NCBI GenBank assembly: GCA_016647705.1
Contig: CM028325.1
Coordinates: 29,120,474 to 29,184,473 of the forward strand
DNA from: Eucommia ulmoides
Lineage: Eukaryota; Streptophyta; Magnoliopsida; Garryales; Eucommiaceae
DNA length: 64,000 bases
Reading direction: 5' to 3'
The position numbers and the translations under genes were made by a program. Below the pieces are notes generated by a model, which did no database searches, was not told where the DNA came from, and saw only the letters and a program-made list of their open reading frames with translations. Below are positions 23,530 through 34,448 of this stretch, piece after piece; within the stretch, counting starts at the first letter, position 1; every line of letters begins with the position of its first letter.

Positions 23530-26005
23530 AAAATAAGTGACATTGATTCTCACTTGTTAGGGGTCAAGAAAAAAATTGAGGGGTGAAAAAAAATTAGGAG
23601 AAAAACTTTCTTTAGAGAAACTTTGGAGAGAAGATTTTGATAGGCAAGATACTCTTTCGTTAACTGTTAATCTCATTATTTGTTTTTAAAAAAAAAAAAT
23701 CGTTTTTCTCTTCATCTCTTAGGACTTTTTCAGGGTCGTTATTCTCTTTTGCTCTAATATTTTTTTTATTGAGCTAAAAAAATAATAAATGTTCTTGCGA
23801 CAATTAAGTAGACAGGTTTTCTTTATAGATTCGACAAATACTATAAGGACACAAAAGGTTGTTTTAGACTTATCTATTTGTAGGCTTGATGAAGCACCGC
23901 CAAAAAATGCATTAATTTTTCTCTTCTTTGTTTACTTTGCAATCGTTTATCTTTCTCGTTCATTTTATTTTCTTATACTATTTTTTTTAATTAAAGTCTT
24001 GTCCATGTTAAAGAAAAATAAATAAAAAAGAAAGAAAAGGAAAAAAAAGAGGTAATAGGAGAAGCAAAAAATATATTAGTTAGTAGGACATTCTTGATTT
24101 TTAAGAACTTTTTTAGTAAAGAAAAAAATGGCTTAAGATCCTAAGGTAATGGAGTGTTTTTTATACTACTTTTCTTGATTTTCCAACATGTGTAAATTTT
24201 TAAAACAATGGGTATAGGAAGACACTTCCCTTAATTAGCTCTTAAGTTAGTTCCAGTTAGCAAAAAAATAAAAATAAAAAGATTTACGTCACATTTCATC
24301 CAGTTAATACTTTTCCAACTCAAAAAAAAAAAATGTAACCATTTTAAAAATAATGTTTGTGAGAAATAAATATATTTTTTCAAAAATAAAATTGTTTTTA
24401 TTTTTTCCTAAAAAAACTCACTCAAGGAAAAAAAAATCTTCATAAATTGTTTTTGTCTTTTCCCTAAAAAATCATTTCTAAAAAAGTCTTCAATTCTTTT
24501 TCTTTTTTTTTGAAAAAATAAAAATAAAAGACAATTTTCAAATCTTTTTATTTAAAAAGAATAATAATAATATATTTCTAAAAAGAATTAAATTAAAAAA
24601 TAAAAGACAATCTTCAAATCTTTTCTTTAAAAAATAAAAAATAAATAAAAAGAACTTTCCCAATTTATTTTTTTTTCCAAAAAGGGCCCAAAAATCTTTT
24701 TCTTTTCACATATTTCATTTTCTTAAAACCAACCTGTTGTCCCAAGATGTTTTGATGGACAAGTTAACGTTGATGTTTTTGTATAACTAATGATTTTATT
24801 GAGTGATTTCAGATTTAATGTTCCAATTAAGTAAATAAGAAAAATGATGGATTGTGAGATAACATTTGATGAAAGATTCAAGAAGGTGGCGATGAAGATA
24901 TTGAAGATTTTTGGAGCAATGTTTTGTTGTTGTTGTTGTTGTTGTTTTTTTTTTTTTTTTTTTTTTTTTTTGTATTTCTGGGTAAAAACAACTCAATATC
25001 TTTTATGCTCTAAATGCAACCCGATTAGGATCACTCATGAAATTGATTAAATTATGTGAGTTATGGTTGGAAGTGATAAATTCAAGTGTCAAAATATTTT
25101 CCTAAAAGCATCATTTAAGAAAATATTTTAAAATGGAAAAAAAAAAAAAAGAGTTTTTCGTGCTGAACGGTCGACTGGCAATATAGGCGGTCAATTGGGA
25201 GATTCAGATTAAGAGATTTGCGATTTTTGGCCTGAACGGTCGATCGATGTGGAGACCGATTGATTGAGAGATTCAAGTTGAGTGTTTTTGAAAGTATATT
25301 GTCCAGTTAACCGACTGGCTGTCAACGGTTGGAAAATGAGCCATTAAAGGAGAAAACGGTTGACCGCTTAAATGGTCGATCGACCGAGTGGCTATTTTTC
25401 AGATTGTTTGATTATTCCGATTTTTGAGATCTTCAACCCAAATCTTAAGCTATTGAAATTTATAAAATTTGATTTTAAGGTGTTTTGACTATATTTCGTA
25501 TACCTATTATATTTTTTGAAGATCTTATTATTTAGTCATTGTATTACTTGATTCTATGAGATTTACTGGAAAAACTACTTTCTATTTTTAAGGAGTTTGG
25601 ATCAAAATATTTTGGAGACTAAATTAAGATTTTTAAAAGATTATTTTTAGGTTAAACATTTCAGATTTAAAGGAATATAATATATGGGGTCTATATATGA
25701 CATTTATGGTTTTATGTTTTGAAAAATAGTCATTATAGGCATAATTTGAAATCTATATATATAAACTTGCGAATTTCAATATAAGTAATCAAGAATAAGA
25801 GTTTTAAATCAGTCTCTTCTAAAAGAGAGTATCATTTTGTTGAAATTATATTTGAAAGAGTTTATTGAAGGAGTTCTTGATCAAGGAGTTCATCAATTTT
25901 TGCCACCGGTTTTTGTGCTACACTTTTGTCTCTATTGTTTAAAAAAAAAAAAACTCCGGTGAGATCTTTCCAAATGCTTATGTGCTCAATATTTTGTGGT
26001 TTACT

Positions 26006-26056
<51 letters not shown>

Positions 26057-27325
26057 AATGAGCTCGTAGTAATTTTGTGTTAAGGAAAATCGTTTTCTAT
26101 CTTTGAATATCCTATATATCTTGTGAAATAATTTTTGCCTGCGAAATTTGATTTACATAAGGATTATGCTTTGATTGAATATAATCATATTTGTATTCTC
26201 ATGTAATTTATCGGGACATTAATTGAGCATATTTTGTATTAAAGTGGTAGAAGTTCCTGTGGGTAGAAACGTATTATTTTTTGTATTTGGTGAGTGTGAG
26301 AGGATTAGATATATTGGATCGATATCTAATCAGGGTTTAGGTTTGATTTTTAGCCTGTAAAATGATTAGGTTTGATTATTAACCTGCAAAAGAATTAGGT
26401 TTTTTCTGAGCCTAGTAAAAGAAAAATTGTAAAGGTTCGATTCTGAAACTGAGAAAAGGATTAGATTAATATTCAACCTCTGAAAAAGATTGTAAAAGTT
26501 TTGTTCCTACATGAAAAAGAAATTAGGGTTAGTGGTTTACGAAATCCCTGCGGAAGCTTAGGGGACTAAATGTAAGTAAGAGTAGTTTGTCGAACCATGA
26601 TAAATCTGTGTGTTCAATTTATCTATCCCTACTTGTTTGGTTGTGCATCTAGATAAATACATTTCCATTGTAACACAAGATAATAACAAGATAGGGAAAT
26701 TGGTGATTGTTTGATTAAGAAATTATTTGTTTAAATTTTATAACTACCTAATTCACCCTCCTTTTTAGGTAGATCTGTGGACAAACACAACCTACATTAA
26801 ATCACCAACTTAGCATAATATTAAGATTCACCACATTAAATTCTCCCGGGGATCATCATTGTCAAGTCTCTAATTTTTTAATAAGAATTCAGACCCGGAG
26901 AGCATTTCAAAATACTAAAAATTCGTCCCATCTTTATGTAAAAAATGCCAAAAAGAATTCATAATAAGAGAAAAAAGATTTTCAAAATAACTTAAAACAT
27001 TCGTACTTAAACTAATTGGACTTACTTCGACACGGGGTACCATTTTCGGACGGAAGTCTTGGGGTGCCTAATATCTTACTCGAGCGTAACCGACATCGAA
27101 ACACTTTTAAATGAACCTTTAGTTTCATCATGTCCTTGAAGTTAAATTTACGTAGTCCTTTTAAATTATTTTTCTAAAAAAGTTGGTGACCTAGGACACC
27201 AATTAAACCCAAAATGGTCTAAGTACTTTTTCTGAGAAAATCGACGCTTTAAAAAAATACTTCTCTTTACGTTTTACTATGCCTTATGCCTTTTTGAAAC
27301 TCTCCAAAAAAAGGCAGCGCGCTTC
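23530..27325 (+). repeat. 5' LTR region of the Ogre-like element (left boundary uncertain)
   Basis: The right end is supported by the PBS that follows at 27327. The U5 part (about 27035-27100) contains CTTGGGGTGCCTAATATC and CGAGCGTAACCGAC, phrases typical of Ogre LTRs. The AT-rich stretch left of the nested SIRE-like LTR (about 23530-24734, many AAAAATCTTT words) is probably the earlier part of the same long LTR, but its start is not identified. Confidence 0.5.
24735..26787 (+). repeat. SIRE-like (Ty1/copia) solo LTR
   Basis: A 2053-bp unit starting TGTTGTCCCAAGATGTTTTG and ending GACAAACA, flanked by a perfect duplication caacc (24730-24734 and 26788-26792). It parallels the LTR at 54791-57382 along its length: a start with AAGATTTTGATGG, CCCGATTAGGATCAC, a section of GGTCGACCG-type words (25165-25390), TATA-like TCTATATATATAAA (about 25755-25770), a degenerate repeat array (26325-26520) and the CCTAATTCACCC end. 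A poly-T tract lies at about 24945-24971 and an (AT)n tract at about 26009-26053. Confidence 0.85.
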
Positions 27326-27326
27326 A

Positions 27327-27346
27327 GTTGGTGACTCTACTAGGGA
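27327..27346 (+). promoter_or_regulatory. Primer-binding site of the Ogre-like element
   Basis: TTGGTGACTCTACTAGGGAT resembles the tRNA-Arg-type site TGGCGACTCCACTGGGGA of Ogre elements, with three CG-to-TA-type changes. It follows the LTR end TTCA by one base. Confidence 0.65.
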
Positions 27347-27349
27347 TAG

Positions 27350-28990
27350 TTAGGTCGAGTCTAAAATGTCTAAATAAGTCCATAATTCAAGTTCAAATGT
27401 TATATTATATTTCATTACTTTTTTCTTACATTTTGTAAATAAGCGTGAGTTGTGAATCAAGGTCAATCTGATTTTTCCGAAAGAGGTTGTGAAAGAAGTA
27501 GTTATGATTAATATCAGTAATATTTGTCTACATCTTGATGTTATCGAAGGGAGATTCAAATTTCATCCAGAGAGCGTGGCATAAAAATTGGAGAAATCGT
27601 TGATTCTATCGTTTTCAATTCTAGAGCTAGTAAAAAATCTGAATAAGGTTTCGTGGAATATGAGATTGTCACTAGGACCGGAGAAAGAGAGGGATTGCCA
27701 ATCTCGACAGGGAAAACTGATAGGATCATTTGATTTGGGAGAGTATATACCCCAAAAGACTTAATCAAGGTCCTTATGAAAGAGCCTATAGGGGCTCTAA
27801 AGAAGTCAGTATTAAAGAAGAAAGTTCAAGACTTCTTAAAGGCAGTGAAGAACTCGGAATACAAGATCATTTAGCAATAAAGTAAATAACCGTTACAAAT
27901 ATCAATGCTCTCGTTCTTGCTACTCTTGTCCTCGGAGGTACACAGACGAGCATTGTTAAAAGTTTTAAATGAATATCACTTGACGAGCACAATTCTTCCA
28001 AAGAAATTTATCACCCTAGTTGAGCAGGTCTTGGGAACCAATACCACCACTTCTACCAATGATGACATCAAGAAGATGGTGAGCATTGTTAAAAGTCCTA
28101 AACGAATCTCACTTTACCAGCACAATTCCTCTTGAGAAATTTGTCACCCTAGTCGAGTAGGTCCTGGGATCCAATACTATCACTTTCATCAATGACGATA
28201 TCAATGAAGATAGAATAGGGCACAACAAGTCCCTAAACATCAAGGTGGAAAGTCGTGGAATGTCCATAGCTCGAGTATTGATTGACAATGGGTTGGTACT
28301 AAATATCTATCACGTATCAACCTTGGAGGAAATGAGAATCAATTTTTTAGATATTCGACCATAAAAAATAATTGTTTAAGCATTTAATGGGCCCCCGAGG
28401 GATAGAGTCGGAGAAATTGACATGCCGATCAAAATCAATCTAATCTAATTCAACGTTAAATTCCAAGTTCTAAACATATTTGTACAATCTGTTGTTGGGT
28501 AAACCATGGATCTATAGCATCGGTAGGGTATGAGCCTATGAGAGAATACATAGTAAGGTTATTCTGAATGGGAAAGGCCAAATTCTCGAACAGTCAACCG
28601 ATGAAAATCTCGCACATCCGGGTTACCTTCCGCTACTTGGCAAAAACCATCAACAAAGAGAAAAGAGATATAAACTTTGAGTTGTATCTCGAGAGAATGC
28701 TGACCGAGGAAGCTATAAATATGATCCTAAGAGAAAAGGAAAGTTAAATCCATATGTCAGGTATCTGATGTAAGAGAGTCGAAAAACTACGAAATTGAGA
28801 TTCATGCTCATTCCTACTTCACTGAGCGTTTTGATAAAATTAGAGAAAATTTATGTACTCATCCTTTGATCCAGTTAGCCTTCTGGATGAAAATAGATTT
28901 ATTCTGTAAAGGCTTTAAATTTTAGTGAATGTAACTCTATTTTATCCAATATATAGATTAAATGTTTGAATTTTACTTTTTCAGGTTGCC
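27350..28990 (+). pseudogene. Ogre-like gag-protease remnant
   Basis: No long frame remains. Around 27945-28210 there is the conserved pre-protease stretch ALLKVLNEYHLTSTILPKKF followed by LVEQVLGTN, present twice in tandem. At about 28265-28330 the reading ARVLIDNGLVLNIYHVSTLE matches an aspartic protease active site (Asp-Asn-Gly for the usual Asp-Thr-Gly). Further on, VRAFDG-like and RPWIHS-like pieces are fragmentary. Stops are frequent. Confidence 0.65.
27948..28213 (+). repeat. 133-bp tandem duplication in the Ogre-like pre-protease region
   Basis: Two adjacent copies, 27948-28080 and 28081-28213, each beginning GAGCATTGTTAAAAG and running through CCTAGT, GAGCAGGTC or GAGTAGGTC, and a GATGACATCAA-type word. 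The copies differ by many substitutions, so the duplication is old. Confidence 0.8.
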
Positions 28991-29039
28991 TATATTACCC
29001 TTATATGATGCCTGCGATATACCTACGCTATAATGCAAT

Positions 29040-30352
29040 GAGTATGATTTCAATATTAAACTAGACTTTGATCTTATGGCAATAGAAATAGATGAGGGAT
29101 CTTTCCAGTTAGACGGCGGTGAGATTCAAAAAGCCTTTGTAGAATTTGAGAACAAACCAATTCCCAACACTGATGAGATTGAGCTGATAAATTTGGGGAC
29201 CTCGGAAAAATTGAAAAAAGTATAAATGTGATCATCCCTTATTGCTCTAGAGAAAAAAGAACTAAAGCGCTCCTGATCGCCTACCAAGATGTCTTTTCAT
29301 GGTCCTACGATGACATGGTGGGACTAGATAAAAGAATCGTGACCCATGAGTTTCCGCAAAAGCCTGGGAATGTTTGGGTCAAGCAAAAGTTAAGGAAGCT
29401 TAGGCTTACCCTCAACCTCGAGGTTAAAGAGGAAATCGTGAAGTAATTCAATGTCTGAATCATCGAAAATTGTAACTATAGTGATGACTTTCTAATGTCG
29501 TTCCAATGCCGAAGTCCTCAAGAAAATTAAAGTTTGCGTGGATTATTGTGACCTCAACCAAGCAAATTCCAAAAGACGATTTTCCATTATAAATCATTCA
29601 CATCATCAACAATACTGTTGGGCGTAATCTCTATTCCTTCGTAGATGCATTCTCTAGCAATAACCATATTCTGATAGTTGAGAAAGACTGGGAAAAGACA
29701 ACATTCACCACTCCATGGGGAGGGTTTTTTTTATTATTATTATTTTATTTTATTTTTTTATTATAGAGCGATGCCTTTTCGTCTTAAAAATTCCAGGATG
29801 ATGTACCAAAGAATGATGATGACCTTCATCCATGATATGATGTACAAAGAATGGAGGTCTATGTCAACGACATGATCGTTAAATCTCAAGAAGGCGAGAA
29901 CCTTCTCTGTCATTTAAAAAAGATGTTTGACAGACTCGATAAGTACTGGCTTGAGCTCAACCCGATGACTTCTGAAAAACTCATGGATTTCATGATAAAT
30001 CGCCATGGAATCAAAATTGATCTTGCAAAAACGAAGGCCATTCTTGAGATGCTACCACCGAAAAATGAGAAGGAAATCTGAGGCTTTTTAGGCCAATTGA
30101 ATTTCATAGCTAGATTCATCTTCCAGCTTATTGCCACTTGTGAGCCAATCTTTAAGCTGCTTCAAAAAAAAATGTGATGGACGATAAAATAACGATTGCC
30201 AAAATGCCTTGGATAAGATTAAATCCTACTTAACCGACCCTCCAATATTGGTGTCACCTCTAGAGGGAGTTCTATAATTACTATATTCATCAGTCCTCGA
30301 CTCCTCCATGGTAGTCGTTCTTGAACAACTTAATTAAACCCAAAAAACATGT
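29040..30352 (+). pseudogene. Ogre-like reverse transcriptase remnant
   Basis: Plus-strand pieces read as RT of an Ogre/Tat element: LLIAYQDVFSWSYDDMVGLD and VKQKLRKL (29270-29400), VCVDY-like sequence near 29530, TPWG then AMPFRLKN (about 29710-29800), and YVNDMIVKSQEGENLLCHLK (29857 on), followed by MLPPKNEKEI and FLGQLNFIARFI. The catalytic YVDD is YVND, so the second Asp position is altered. A T/A-rich run (29725-29766) replaces the usual few codons between TPWG and MPF. The reading is interrupted at 30357 by an Athila solo LTR and resumes at 31778. Confidence 0.75.
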
Positions 30353-30357
30353 CATCT

Positions 30358-31777
30358 TGTACGACGCGAATTTAATCGCTAACGTATGACTACTCGCAAG
30401 TATACGAGGTCAAGTTTTGGTATAATGGATCTATAAGATCGGGTATCGTGTCCACAGGGATTGGTTGTCATTATTATCGAGTACCGTAATTGTTATGACC
30501 TAATTTTATCTAAGCTAAAAAGAACGTATAAAATTAATATTAAACTAAACTAATTAACTAAATTATCTATACTTTAGGGGAAAGAATTGTCTAGGGATTA
30601 ACTTGGTTTACAAATACGTGTTCGATCTCGTTTGACTTACGTTTACGGTGTTCAACCTATTTGACAATCTCGGTTTGTAAACTCCCCCACCACCTTTTTC
30701 GAGTGTAAGATGAGGGAATACGCGACTTCGTGTCAACGAATAAATCCCCCTCAATGTATTAACGACCCTAGGTCACGTGAGTCTTGCCCTAATGTCATCG
30801 ATTGCACACTCTCCAACTCTCTCCCTGAGTTATTGGATCATCATGTTGTGTTTAACTTAGTTCGAATCCGAGGTTATCTGTCCCGAGTGTCAAATCCCGT
30901 ATTCTTGATATATCTAAACAAGCATACATGCATAGAATAAAGATAAACACAATCAAACTTTGAAGAACAAACATAAACGAAACACCGAAATCATACAAAT
31001 CACATATTTATAAATATATTGTTAATCCTTAAACAATCCACATTTAACTAACGGTCATAACCGTATTTACAATAAAGCACGAGCTAAACATGCTCACAAA
31101 TTCCTAAGTTAAAGAAATAAGGGAAGAAACCGAAGAACTTAGCTTATTTCCGAAGATTTGGTGCTTGAACCGTCCAACGATCGCTTCCCTTTCTTCTTCT
31201 CCTTCGGGTTGTGAGCTCTCCCTCTAAAACTCCTCTACCCAACCCTATGTATAGCCCAAGGGTAGTAGCATGCAAGAGAGGCCCGAAAATGATGGAGGGG
31301 ACTGTATTAAAAAGGCAAAATATCCTAAAAATATCCAAAAAAATATCTCATATGTGCAGATGTGACCGCACGGTGGTGAGTAGGTCGGTTAAGTGATCGC
31401 CTAGGCGGTGAAGACAACGATGGATTTGGTGACCGTCCTGTAATTTCACCACCGCGACGGTGGATCTCACCGGCACGGCGGTAGATCTCTAGCAAGAATT
31501 GGCCATTTTTGCATTTTCACCGCCACAGCGGAGGTCTAGACGCCGCGACAGTCGGCTTCTTTTCTGAATATTGCCGCCTTACTTGTTTTTTCACCGTTAT
31601 TCGACCATTCTTGGTTCGATTTGATCGTTTATGCTTTATTTTCCTACCTTTTCACCCCCACATACCTGATTTATACAAAAAGAATAAAAACTAATTAAAA
31701 TGTAATAAAATACTATAAAAACGCTCAAAAACTAACTTAGTTCGGTTTGGAAAGAGATAGGTAGATCACACCTATCA
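30358..31777 (-). repeat. Athila-type solo LTR
   Basis: A 1420-bp unit starting TGTACGACGCG on the plus strand and ending CACACCTATCA, flanked by perfect duplications catct (30353-30357 and 31778-31782). It shares CTCGCAAGTATACGAGGTC and the CACCTATCA end with the LTRs of element A. On the minus strand the TATA-like TATACATA is at 31246-31253, and palindrome words of both CCGCNGCGG and GCCTAGGCG types lie upstream at about 31365-31555. Confidence 0.88.
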
Positions 31778-31922
31778 CATCTACTACTTCAACAAGCGCT
31801 TTACGAAGTTTGAAGAAAATTACACTATGTTGGAGAGAATCTGATATGCATTGGCCTGGTTTGCTTAGAGATTGTTCATTATATGCTTCCATTGGCTACC
31901 TACTTGATAGCCAAAATGGACC
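31778..31922 (+). pseudogene. Ogre-like RNase H remnant
   Basis: The plus-strand reading after the solo LTR gives YFNKRFTKFEENYTMLERI, then YALAWFA and RLFI, the RNase H segment following RT in Ogre elements. The element ends abruptly near 31922 at a C-rich junction with element U. Confidence 0.6.
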
Positions 31923-33417
31923 CCCCCCCTCCACCCCCTAAAGTACATCTTCGAGCGTGGTGGTAGCCTATGGAACTACTCCCAAGCTGAACCTTTGAGT
32001 GTAGTGGCAAAGGATCTACACAACATAGAATCTCCTCACCTTAGAGCATTATTACGTATCTAAAATGGCGTACATGGTCAGTCGGGTCTGACTTCCCCTT
32101 ATATTTGTCGAACTTTGCAGTGTCGAACTAATGAGGGAATGGTTCCTCCATTAAAGTCAAAGTGAATAGTGGCTCAGTCGCTTCTAAGAGGACCTCTAAG
32201 TTATTCAGATGGTGTTTTTCCATAACATTTACCCCTTGTATCTCGTCTCCTTTTGTGAGGCGATGGATTCAGATTGTTCCACCGCCTTTTTACTTCCTGG
32301 AAGAAGGTATTTCTTCCTTCCTTGAGCAACTTGTGGGGGTCTTGGTGACAATTTTGGGGAATTAGCCTCTTCCTCAACACTATTCTCCGAGGAATGCACT
32401 CTTGATTGCCTTTTCTAGGTTCTTAACAATTGTTCCACCAATGCCCTAAGTTTTCTGATTTGTTGGTTTAAGGACATGTTGTCCTCAATTGTTGGTTGGT
32501 CATCTAAAGGGACACCGTTCGCTTTGTATTGCACTATATCTATGCTAATTTCTCGTCCCGATCTCAATTGCGGCATAAAGTATGCAAGAGCCTTTCGTTA
32601 GTGTCCCGCAGATGGAGCCAAATGATTTAGACAAGAACTCCACTCCCTGCAAGTCAAAACCTACAACAATCAAAAGATTTAAGATGACACTAATGTGGTG
32701 TAGACCAAAGAACTTCCGGCATGAGAATAAATTAATATGTTCTGGGAATGTAGAAAGTTTTGTTATCTCAATATCAAAATTTTCTTTCATATTTATAAAG
32801 TTTTGTTAACTCAATAGCAAAAATTTCTTTTGTATTGATACATGTATTTAATTGTTGATTCTCTTGGTTTCCTACATTGTGGCTGAAGTTGGCTAGTAAT
32901 AAACTTCCCACTTTACCTATGTTACCAAGCTGCTATAACAGGCTCAATGTGGCCATCATGGGTTGGTTATCAAGTTGCAGTTCGTTTCCTGCTGCCTAGC
33001 CCAACCTAGACATTAAGTAGGCCAATTTGGGTCATTTAGGAAGGCGAATTTTTTTGGGCTTGACTACTCTTTACGAGGTTTATTGGGTCGATAGATTGCT
33101 CAGTTATCCCATTACTTGGCTATTGGGCCCAAGTGCTAAGCCCATTCGTTGCTTCTCTTAATATATTGAGGGTGAAAAGGCAGGAATCCCAGCTCTTGGT
33201 GGAGTTTTGAGTTCTATAATTTGTACAAAATTAGTATGAACTAAAGGACTAAACCAGACTGTTGTATCCTGTAGGGGACAAGTCGAAGATAAAATATATA
33301 GAATTGATCTCAAGGCGTGCCAACCTCATAAGGTTTAAATTTCCTTAAACAGAACGAGATTTTTGTATTTCAGACTGATATTAGTTTGTATTTTTCTTGA
33401 ATTATTTATATTTTCTC

Positions 33418-33422
<5 letters not shown>
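31923..33422 (-). mobile_element. Element U: truncated gypsy element (gag start, PBS and 5' LTR)
   Basis: On the minus strand an 800-bp LTR (33422 to 32623, starting TGTTGGAGAAAATATAAA and ending AAATCA) is followed by a Tat-type PBS at 32603-32620 (TGGCTCCATCTGCGGGAC). A gag region follows, with EPLFTLTLMEEPFP, KFDKYKGKSDPTDHV, EILCCVDPLPLHSK and VQLGSSSIGYHHAR. It breaks off at about 31923 against the Ogre-like element. The LTR right boundary is inferred from the TG start just before an (AT)n tract, so it is moderately certain. Confidence 0.65.

Positions 33423-33466
<44 letters not shown>
33423..33466. repeat. (AT)n microsatellite
   Basis: About 44 bp of pure AT alternation next to the LTR end of element U. 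Confidence 0.9.
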
Positions 33467-33468
<2 letters not shown>

Positions 33469-33700
33469 ATTTTCAAGAATATTTTTTTGTTAATTATAAC
33501 TAAAAGGTACAGAAATATCAAAAGATAGTATATGGTCTATTTCAAGATTTTTTTTTTTGTTAATTATAACTAAAATTTACAGAAATATCAAAAGATAGTA
33601 CGTAGTCTATAACAAAAAAAAAAATCTTGAAAATCCATATATATAATTATAACTAAAATTTACAGAAATATCAAAAGATAGTATATAGTCTATATATATT
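33464..33700. repeat. Triplicated short repeat with an inverted arm
   Basis: The core TAATTATAACTAAAA followed by CAGAAATATCAAAAGATAGT occurs three times, starting at 33491, 33551 (exactly 60 bp later) and 33644. A left arm ATGGATTTTCAAGA (33465-33478) is matched in reverse by TCTTGAAAATCCAT (33625-33638). The block could fold into a hairpin or cruciform. Confidence 0.85.
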
Positions 33701-34448
33701 TCCTTTCCCATCGGAGTCGGACTACATGTAATTTTGCAAATAGCGGTTTCGGTTCTCCAGGATAACTGTGGAAATGGATGGACTCAGATTTTGTGGGCAA
33801 GGGGTGGGGTGGTGGTGGGGGACCGGATAGGCGCCGGAATAGTCAGCGCAACCACTATCTCTGACTGACTGACTTACTGACTGACTGACAATCATCCTTT
33901 TTCTCGGCCAACTCCCTTATTATTGCGTTCAGATCAAAGTGAAGCTCTCGTCCTGTCTCTTTCATTCTCCCCTCTACACTCCCCCCTTCTCACTACTCTC
34001 CAAAACAATCAACTAATTACACTAACATCTGCTGATTAATAGGAAAAATGACACCTGAAGTTTGGGCCAGTTTCACTTTGGTCCTTAAATTTTAATGAAT
34101 TATTTACAAAATAATCCATTCATATATTAGAGTTATAGGTTAACTAGTCCACTAGTTAAAATATTAATCCAACAAGGACAAAATATATCTCATTAAAAAA
34201 AAATCTATAATCATTTTTCGTGTAACTACACATTCCCTAACATCTCTTAATATACCAAAAATAGAATCACTTTCCACATAGCCCATAAATTCCCTTAAAA
34301 ATGGAATTCATACAATTTTTTTATTTTTTATTTCAAAATAACTCGTAAATCTGTAAAAAATAAATTAATTAAATGGTCTTCTCCTATAAGATTTACAATA
34401 TCTTTTAGTTGGACTAATTGTTTTTTTTTTTTTTTTAATACTTATTCG
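33701..34448. other. Unassigned spacer
   Basis: The first part (33700-34020) is less AT-rich, with short GACT repeats (33864-33890) and a CT-rich stretch (33950-34000) that resembles a plant 5' leader, but no reading frame follows. The rest (34027-34440) is AT-rich. No gene or element boundary is supported. Confidence 0.5.

Noticed and set aside
24844..25050. Frame with a Cys/Phe run near the poly-T tract
   Set aside because: It is created by TTG repeats and poly-T within the SIRE-like solo LTR.
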